From the NCBI GenBank assembly GCA_000437235.1, contig FR897040.1:44235-55345 (forward strand): a stretch of DNA of 11,111 nt, read 5' to 3'. The notes beneath the pieces are model-generated. The model was given only the letters and a program-made list of their open reading frames with translations, did no database searches and was not told where the DNA came from. Each line of letters starts with the position of its first letter. Positions within the stretch are counted from its first letter, which is position 1. The translations under genes and the position numbers were made by a program. Shown here piece by piece: positions 6,026 to 11,111 of this stretch. The stretch comes from Coprobacillus sp. CAG:826 (GTDB taxonomy: Bacteria > Bacillota_I > Bacilli_A > RFN20 > CAG-826).

Positions 6026-8608
6026 ATGAAAACAAAAAAATTAAAAAAATATGTCTCACTCATGATTTTATTAGGTAGTTTAGCTTCCTGTGGCTCTAAA
6101 CCATCATCGACAAGTACTTATATAGCAGAGTCTCTTCAAGAGGCAATACAAAATACAAGCGATGAGTATCAAATGGATATTGAAACAGGTATGGGCTATT
6201 CTTATACTTATCAAATCATTTCTCCAGAACTCTATTACTATGCGCCGGGCGTAGAGAATTATATTCTTTTACCCGAAGATCCAAATTATTATCATAGTTT
6301 TGAAAGGACTTATTTAGAAGTAGAAGAAACCTATCGCTTTGGTATGGATGTACATGGTCGAGCGGGTAGAAAAGAAGATAAAGATTTAATCTATTCCGTT
6401 AATTTTTTAGATATTTTAAAAAAGTACACAGATGACTTTTCTAAGAAGGATGAAAAGACTTATATGTGTACGGTAAAAGATTTAGCTTATGATTTAAAAG
6501 ATTATTTCCAAAATCGCGCTTTTACGTATTGTAATTATTTTGAACTTGAGTTAGGAACGGATGGTCGCTTAGCTTCTTTCCGCTCCTATGAAAAATCTTT
6601 AGAAGAAGCTTACTCAGTGGGTGAAGTTTCTTTCCATCATTTTGATATCGCATCATTTGAAGCTTATAATCTATGGAATAAAGAAGGTAGAATGATTAAC
6701 CTTCGTTTAGTGGATTTAAAAATAGGTTCACAAGTAGGTGAAGAATATCATCTCTTCTATGAAGGTGAAATGGTTGAAGTCGAAGGCGTTGTTGCATCTT
6801 ATGATTTCAATAACAATTTGATTATCGCTACAGAAAGTAATGTAACAGGCTATATTGGTTTACAAGTGACTTTAAAAAACAAGGACACATTACCGAAAAT
6901 TAGTGAAAGAATCAAAGTGACAGGAAAAGTTACCCAAGAAAGATTTACGGGGCGACTCATAGATGCAAGTTATACATCGATAGGAAAAGAAGAATATTAT
7001 CCTCTCTTTGATGAAGAACGCATTGTTGATAGTTATGGTGGTGGCTATTACGCCGCTTACATTTTCTCACAAACGCCAGTTTACGCAGATTCTGTTTATT
7101 CTACCTATGCATATGTGGAAAGCTTGCCAGATACAGTAGAAGAGAATCAGCGCGCAATCATTAACTTAATTTGTCCTAGCTTTGAATCAGAAGAAAATCT
7201 AGTTTATCATATGCAACTGATTCTTCCTAGCACAATGCCTTTAAAAGAAAAACAAGAAGCACTCAATCAATTAAAACAATTTGGTCTTTATAATGCGGAA
7301 AATAATGAAGCAGAGGAAGTTTCTCTAGAACATATGATTCTTCGCTTTAATCCTTATTATACATTTAGAGTGCAACTTGAATATGGTTCAGAAAGTATCA
7401 TTTCCAAGCATTTAACCCCGAGTGAAAAAGTCGAAAAGCAATTTAGTTTAAAAGGATTCCCATTTCCTAACACTGAGTCCTTTAGTTGCTTTAGCTTTGG
7501 TGGAGTTTCGGGATTATCCATTGAACAAAATTATGGAAAAGAAGGAAAAACGCAAGGTATTTATTATAATGCATCTTCTTTATCTACCGATTTAATTGGT
7601 ACAGAAATCCAAAATATGAAGTCATTTGGTTTTGAACTCTATAATGAAATCAACGATAACTATCACCGTCGTCATCAAATCTATAAGATGGGTGATGTTT
7701 ACGTTGACATTCTTTTAGAAGAAGTAAGTTTCTCGGAAGGTGAAAAATCTCTTCACATGTGGATTTATCAAGGCGAAATGATTTATAAAGTAAAAGTCCA
7801 AGAAAAAATCACCGAAAATATTCCTTATTTTGATGTCAATGATTTTATTACATTAGATCATGTAAAAGATGCAGATATGGCTTATTATCAACTTCCAAGT
7901 TATGCGGGTAATGTGTTTACGAATAGTTATTTAAACTGCATTACGTTGGATGTAAGTGAAGATTGCTTTGCTTCTTTACGCTCTAGCTATATCAATGATA
8001 AAGGCTTTAAATCCGCTAGAGATGATAGTAATAAAGTTTATACTTATAACACAAGAGGATCTAATCATTACGTTCTTTATAAAGAAATTGAAGGAAGTAA
8101 TGAGAAAATCTTCTTAGATATGGCAATGTATGCTTCAAGTGACTATACCTTTACCGGACATGACGAATTTACGAATCGTATTGAAATCTTAATTTATAAA
8201 GCGACAGAACCAATGACCACAAAATATGAGAACAATTTAGATGCATTCTCTCATTATTTGGAATCGTTAAATCCAGGTGGAAGCTTTAAAGTAAATTTCA
8301 CAGTTAGCGATACGAGAGTAGAATCTTGGCCTGCTGCTGATGATAATGTGAAATACGATTATCTATATTATGGTTATTATTATGAATTTGATGTATTTGT
8401 TTATTCCTCTAATTTAACACAAACCTATATGGATATCGTAAATGGTTTAGTTGAGTCTGGATATTCTCTTTCAGGAACCTCCTCAAAAGGTAATGAAACC
8501 TACGCTAAACCATCTAGTAATGGCTATGGTTCTTATGTGTTTATTATGAAAGAAACACAGAAAGGCTATATTCGATTGATTGATGGTGTGGGTGGTATTG
8601 ATTTCTAA
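6026..8608 (+). CDS. Very large surface lipoprotein with OB-like domain and repeated modules
   Basis: This 860-aa lipoprotein (lipobox LASC, Cys22) has no recognised named family. After a short Ser/Thr stretch, residues about 30-215 form a mixed domain resembling, by eye, the N-terminal domain of the 710-aa lipoprotein. Residues about 232-320 read as an OB-fold-like beta barrel (EGEMVEVEGVVASYD near 246, then RIKVTGKV), a type common in Gram-positive lipoproteins. From about 340 a unit recurs: strands, then a helix ending in G plus an aromatic or Leu, then more strands. Units lie near 340-450, 478-582, 599-728 and 739-860. The last has a Tyr-rich patch with eight Tyr in 777-793. Two units of the same type occur in the lipoprotein encoded at 9838. 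No catalytic motif is seen, so binding or adhesion is inferred. The ATG follows the protease stop by 2 nt, with GGGGG (6012-6016) as likely SD. Confidence 0.85.
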   Translation: MKTKKLKKYVSLMILLGSLASCGSKPSSTSTYIAESLQEAIQNTSDEYQMDIETGMGYSYTYQIISPELYYYAPGVENYILLPEDPNYYHSFERTYLEVEETYRFGMDVHGRAGRKEDKDLIYSVNFLDILKKYTDDFSKKDEKTYMCTVKDLAYDLKDYFQNRAFTYCNYFELELGTDGRLASFRSYEKSLEEAYSVGEVSFHHFDIASFEAYNLWNKEGRMINLRLVDLKIGSQVGEEYHLFYEGEMVEVEGVVASYDFNNNLIIATESNVTGYIGLQVTLKNKDTLPKISERIKVTGKVTQERFTGRLIDASYTSIGKEEYYPLFDEERIVDSYGGGYYAAYIFSQTPVYADSVYSTYAYVESLPDTVEENQRAIINLICPSFESEENLVYHMQLILPSTMPLKEKQEALNQLKQFGLYNAENNEAEEVSLEHMILRFNPYYTFRVQLEYGSESIISKHLTPSEKVEKQFSLKGFPFPNTESFSCFSFGGVSGLSIEQNYGKEGKTQGIYYNASSLSTDLIGTEIQNMKSFGFELYNEINDNYHRRHQIYKMGDVYVDILLEEVSFSEGEKSLHMWIYQGEMIYKVKVQEKITENIPYFDVNDFITLDHVKDADMAYYQLPSYAGNVFTNSYLNCITLDVSEDCFASLRSSYINDKGFKSARDDSNKVYTYNTRGSNHYVLYKEIEGSNEKIFLDMAMYASSDYTFTGHDEFTNRIEILIYKATEPMTTKYENNLDAFSHYLESLNPGGSFKVNFTVSDTRVESWPAADDNVKYDYLYYGYYYEFDVFVYSSNLTQTYMDIVNGLVESGYSLSGTSSKGNETYAKPSSNGYGSYVFIMKETQKGYIRLIDGVGGIDF

Positions 8609-8630
8609 ATATGTGAATCTTTCAAATCTA

Positions 8631-8668
8631 GGGTGGTGTATCCTAAAAAGGATACATCACTCTTTTTT
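8631..8668 (+). terminator. Strong intrinsic terminator closing the lipoprotein/protease operon
   Basis: A 13-bp stem (8631-8643 with 8650-8662, two G-T pairs) encloses the 6-nt loop TAAAAA and is followed by six T (8663-8668). It lies 22 nt after the stop codon of the 860-aa lipoprotein gene. Confidence 0.92.
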
Positions 8669-8716
8669 GTGATAATGAAGATAAACACTACAGTATTTAT
8701 AAAAAATTAAAAAAAC

Positions 8717-8745
8717 TAGACAAAAAAAGAAAAAGCGTTTATAAT
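8717..8745 (+). promoter_or_regulatory. Promoter of the deaminase-like gene
   Basis: TAGACA (8717-8722) and a perfect TATAAT (8740-8745) have the ideal 17-nt spacer. This is the best promoter match in the window after the extended -10 at 2209-2236. The predicted start near 8752 gives a leader of about 24 nt that includes SD GAAAGGAG (8761-8768). Confidence 0.8.
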
Positions 8746-8775
8746 GACTTTCCCACCTTTGAAAGGAGAAATAGT

Positions 8776-9165
8776 ATGATTGATTTTGAAATTCTATGTC
8801 AAGAAGCGAAGAAAGTCTTAAAGCCTCGTATTTTATCTAAGCATATCCGAGTTGGTGATGTTGCATGCGCTTTAGTAACCGATCAAGGAAACGTCTATAC
8901 AGGTGTATGTATTGATGCCTCTTGTTCGATTGGATTTTGTGCTGAACACGCTGCTATCAGTGCAATGCTTACCCATGGAGAAACGCATATCGAAAAGATT
9001 GTATCCATCAGTGAACATGGTATGATTTATCCTCCTTGTGGAAGGTGCCGTGAACTCATTAGTCAAGTCGATGAACGAAATATGGAAACGTTAGTTATGA
9101 TTGATAATGATAAAGTGGTAAAATTAGAAGAACTTCTTCCTTTTGATTGGAAGAAAGCTCGTTAG
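8776..9165 (+). CDS. Cytidine deaminase-like zinc hydrolase
   Basis: This 129-aa protein has the small single-domain length of homotetrameric cytidine deaminases. Both zinc motifs are intact: CAEHAA (55-60), with Cys55 as ligand and Glu57 as proton shuttle, and PPCGRCRE (86-93), with ligands Cys88 and Cys91. The fold should hydrolyse an exocyclic amino group in the cytosol, for example cytidine to uridine in pyrimidine salvage. However, the ribose-binding Asn-x-Glu of standard cytidine deaminases is replaced by Cys-Ile-Asp (45-47, in GVCIDASCS). That resembles, from memory, a distinct Firmicutes subfamily that also ends in LLPFDWK; blasticidin-S deaminase-type enzymes are another alternative. 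The substrate is therefore open, and cdd is not assigned. The gene has its own promoter, an SD 7 nt before the ATG and its own terminator, so it is monocistronic. TAG stop. Confidence 0.88.
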   Translation: MIDFEILCQEAKKVLKPRILSKHIRVGDVACALVTDQGNVYTGVCIDASCSIGFCAEHAAISAMLTHGETHIEKIVSISEHGMIYPPCGRCRELISQVDERNMETLVMIDNDKVVKLEELLPFDWKKAR

Positions 9166-9178
9166 AAATGAAAAATGC

Positions 9179-9203
9179 GCTCTTTTTAGAAAGAGCCTTT
9201 TTT
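9179..9203 (+). terminator. Intrinsic terminator after the deaminase-like gene
   Basis: GCTCTTT (9179-9185) pairs with AAAGAGC (9190-9196) around the tetraloop TTAG, followed by a T-run (9198-9203). It lies 13 nt after the stop codon. Confidence 0.85.
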
Positions 9204-9216
9204 ATTTTTGTATCTA

Positions 9217-9225
9217 TGATACAAT
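9217..9225 (+). promoter_or_regulatory. Extended -10 promoter for the acetyltransferase-lipoprotein pair
   Basis: TG-A-TACAAT is an extended -10 with one mismatch. The -35 position falls within the T-rich tail of the preceding terminator and is poor, so the promoter would depend on the TG extension. The predicted start is near 9232, immediately ahead of SD GAGGAG (9235-9240), giving a leader of only about 16 nt. Confidence 0.5.
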
Positions 9226-9247
9226 ATAAAAAGCGAGGAGAGATAGA

Positions 9248-9841
9248 ATGCAGATTGTGATAGAACGATTAAATGAAGAGGAATTAGCAAAGCTTTATCA
9301 AGAAAGAATCATTTATGATTTTCCTGAAGCTGAAGTAAAACCACTTTCTTTAATGAAGAAGTTGATGAGAGAAAATAACTATATTGTTTTGTTATTTAAA
9401 CAAAATCATCTTCCGGTAGCGTATACTATTCTTTCATCTTTAAACAATCAATCTTTGGTGCTTTTAGATTATTTTGCGGTTTATCCTTCTTATCGCGGTC
9501 ATGGATTAGGTGAAAAAATTCTTACTCATATGAAAGAGGAATTACTTGATTATGATGGGGTTTTGTTAGAAGTAGAAAATCCGATGCTTTCGAACGCTGA
9601 GACACGGCATTTAAAAGAAAGAAGGATTGCCTTCTATCTTCGCTCTGGGGTAATTCACACGCACTTTGAAACGAGCACACAAAACGTTCCTTATCAAATT
9701 TTATTCTATCCTATAAAAAAAGAAAAACTCACGATGAAAGAAACGAAAGAAGGAATGGATGCCTTTTATTCTTATTTCTTTCCAAGCGAGATTTTAGAAA
9801 TTCGTCAAAGTTATGCTTATAAAAATAAGGAGAGAGAATGA
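9248..9841 (+). CDS. GNAT-family N-acetyltransferase
   Basis: This 197-aa protein has the GNAT acetyl-CoA motif A. The strand LVLLDYFAVYP (70-80) is followed by YRGHGLGEKIL (82-92), where R83-G84-H85-G86-L87-G88 is the pyrophosphate-binding loop at the start of a helix. The earlier strand pair IVLLFKQNHLPVAYTIL (46-62) and the later LLEVENP also fit the fold. The C-terminal 60 residues extend beyond the minimal GNAT domain and carry FYLRSGVIHT, the usual GNAT strand after motif B. It should transfer an acetyl group from acetyl-CoA to an amine in the cytosol; the substrate cannot be told. The start is supported by SD GAGGAG, 7 nt before the ATG. Its TGA stop overlaps the next start as ATGA (9838-9841), so it is probably translationally coupled to the lipoprotein gene. 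Confidence 0.9.
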   Translation: MQIVIERLNEEELAKLYQERIIYDFPEAEVKPLSLMKKLMRENNYIVLLFKQNHLPVAYTILSSLNNQSLVLLDYFAVYPSYRGHGLGEKILTHMKEELLDYDGVLLEVENPMLSNAETRHLKERRIAFYLRSGVIHTHFETSTQNVPYQILFYPIKKEKLTMKETKEGMDAFYSYFFPSEILEIRQSYAYKNKERE

Positions 9842-11082
9842 TGAAAAACAAAAAAATAATCTTTGGTCTATGTTTATTTTTACTTTGTAGTTGTGGAGAA
9901 GGAAATGTGAATTCCACTACGAACAAAGATAGTTCGAACAATCCCTTAACAAGTGAGGTAACTCCAGACTCTTCAACTGAGAGACCTGAATCAACGAAAC
10001 CAGAGCCGATAACAGACTGGAGAGCAGATTCCGTTAGCAACATGGAAAAAGCGATTGGTGAAAGACTACCTTTTGCTATATTTACTGAATATTATGTGGA
10101 TGAAAGCTTTGAAGATGAAGATGGAACGTTCATTTTTTATGTTCGTGATCCAGCAAAATATGGACATGCGGCTTCTTATCGTGATGTGTTGTTAGAAAAT
10201 GGGTTTGAACAAGGAAAAATTTCATTCGATGAATATGATAATCAAATTACAACATTTGAAAAAAGTAAAAGCGATGAATCTCAAATTCGAGTAGAAATAG
10301 CGAACTATAAAGTAAACGAAGGAAATCCAGAATTACGTTTGATGGCTTATTTAATTAGAAAAGCAACTTCGTGGCCATTAAAGGCGATTGCCTCTGTCGT
10401 TGGTTATGAAATAACGATTCCAAGTTTTGAGGCTAATGAATATTATATTTATCCTAACCAAGAAAAATACGAAATTGAGTTATATATTCCTCAAGAAAGT
10501 AATCAATGCGTGACTACTTATCGCGAGTTATTAGTGAATGAGGGATGGAATATGGTCGATGGAACTGATTCAACCCCTTATTTTGCTAGTCAACAAAATT
10601 ATGAAATTGAATTTCTTTATGATAATCCTTATTTTCATATTTTGATTCGTTATAATGGTACAAATCCTCCTTTAATAGAAGGAGATGTTATAATTACGCA
10701 TCAATGGTTTAAAGATGCAGGTGAAGGTTATCAAGATACTGAATTTGGTTATGGTGGCATTCAGTTGAATAGTGTGAGTATGGCAAAAATTAAAATCAAT
10801 GGTGAATATATTGTTCAAATGAAGAAAAGTGTAAGCTATTTACGAAATAAAGTTGCAGTTATTCAAGGAATTGAATCCATTGCCATTGATGTAGTAAATG
10901 TTAAAGAAGAACCATATCGCGGAAAAGTTACAGTATATGCGATTGATGAAAATGAAAATAGAACCAAGATAGAAGAAACAAACGGAAAATATAACTTAAA
11001 TGGTGCAAATTATTTTATGGTTGCTAATGAAAGTAATTTTGTCTTCTATTTTCGCTCCTTGTCCATTCAACTTTGTAAATGA
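9838..11082 (+). CDS. Surface lipoprotein with two copies of a repeated module
   Basis: This 414-aa lipoprotein has lipobox LCSC (Cys19) and a Ser/Thr/Pro/Glu-rich linker (20-57). Two related modules follow, about 77-175 and 192-272. Each starts with Pro-x-Phe/Ile, then EYYV or EYYI, then a strand, then a helix with YRDVLLENGF or YRELLVNEGW, then further strands. The same layout recurs in the 860-aa lipoprotein encoded at 6026. Residues about 280-414 form a separate beta-rich C-terminal domain (VAVIQGIESIAIDVV, then GKVTVYAID). No catalytic residues are recognised, and I do not know a named family. The start could be ATG 9838 or the adjacent ATG 9841; SD AAGGAG (9827-9832) leaves 5 or 8 nt, so 9841 (413 aa) is equally plausible. 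The gene overlaps the acetyltransferase gene. After the TGA stop only 29 nt remain; AAAAGGCTCTTT near the edge may begin a terminator. Confidence 0.85.
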   Translation: MMKNKKIIFGLCLFLLCSCGEGNVNSTTNKDSSNNPLTSEVTPDSSTERPESTKPEPITDWRADSVSNMEKAIGERLPFAIFTEYYVDESFEDEDGTFIFYVRDPAKYGHAASYRDVLLENGFEQGKISFDEYDNQITTFEKSKSDESQIRVEIANYKVNEGNPELRLMAYLIRKATSWPLKAIASVVGYEITIPSFEANEYYIYPNQEKYEIELYIPQESNQCVTTYRELLVNEGWNMVDGTDSTPYFASQQNYEIEFLYDNPYFHILIRYNGTNPPLIEGDVIITHQWFKDAGEGYQDTEFGYGGIQLNSVSMAKIKINGEYIVQMKKSVSYLRNKVAVIQGIESIAIDVVNVKEEPYRGKVTVYAIDENENRTKIEETNGKYNLNGANYFMVANESNFVFYFRSLSIQLCK

Positions 11083-11111
11083 GAAAAATAAAAGGCTCTT
11101 TAAAATCTAAG

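Noticed and set aside
9729..10043. 104-codon minus-strand frame
   Set aside because: It spans the antisense of the acetyltransferase/lipoprotein junction; its hydrophobic stretch mirrors the lipoprotein signal region.
1..11111. Use of a Mycoplasma/Spiroplasma code (TGA = Trp), suggested by AT-richness
   Set aside because: TGA ends the genes at 9839-9841 and 11080-11082, and Trp is encoded by TGG throughout.

Overview
This is an AT-rich bacterial window with strong Shine-Dalgarno sites, sigma-A-type promoters, U-tract terminators and short spacers. Four of the seven complete genes encode lipoproteins with a type II lipobox. TGG encodes Trp and TGA ends two genes (at 9839-9841 and 11080-11082), so the standard bacterial code applies and a Mycoplasma-type code does not. 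This suggests a low-GC Bacillota lineage, perhaps an uncultured host-associated Bacilli group near Erysipelotrichales, RF39 or Acholeplasmatales. That placement is inferred from style, not from a marker gene.

Region 1 (1-2183): a partial CPA2-type cation/proton antiporter on the minus strand runs off the left edge. It diverges from an HI0933/BaiN-like flavoprotein on the plus strand. The 120-bp divergent region holds a good antiporter promoter and a perfect 9-bp inverted repeat just ahead of the flavoprotein gene. The flavoprotein gene ends in a clear terminator.

Region 2 (2209-8668): an extended -10 promoter and a leader of about 200 nt precede three nearly abutting genes (gaps of 1 and 2 nt), closed by a 13-bp-stem terminator. 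The genes encode a 710-aa Ser/Thr-linker lipoprotein with Ig-like and repeated beta domains, a lipid-anchored M6 (immune inhibitor A-type) metalloprotease, and an 860-aa lipoprotein with an OB-like domain and a series of repeated modules. This looks like one surface system in which a tethered protease is made together with two large non-enzymatic partners.

Region 3 (8717-9203): a monocistronic cytidine-deaminase-like gene with its own near-consensus promoter and terminator.

Region 4 (9217-11082): a GNAT acetyltransferase gene overlaps, by ATGA, a fourth lipoprotein gene. That lipoprotein carries two copies of a module that I also see in the 860-aa protein of region 2. The shared module links the two lipoprotein units and is the most interesting undescribed element here. 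I saw no RNA genes, CRISPR arrays, insertion sequences or phage genes.
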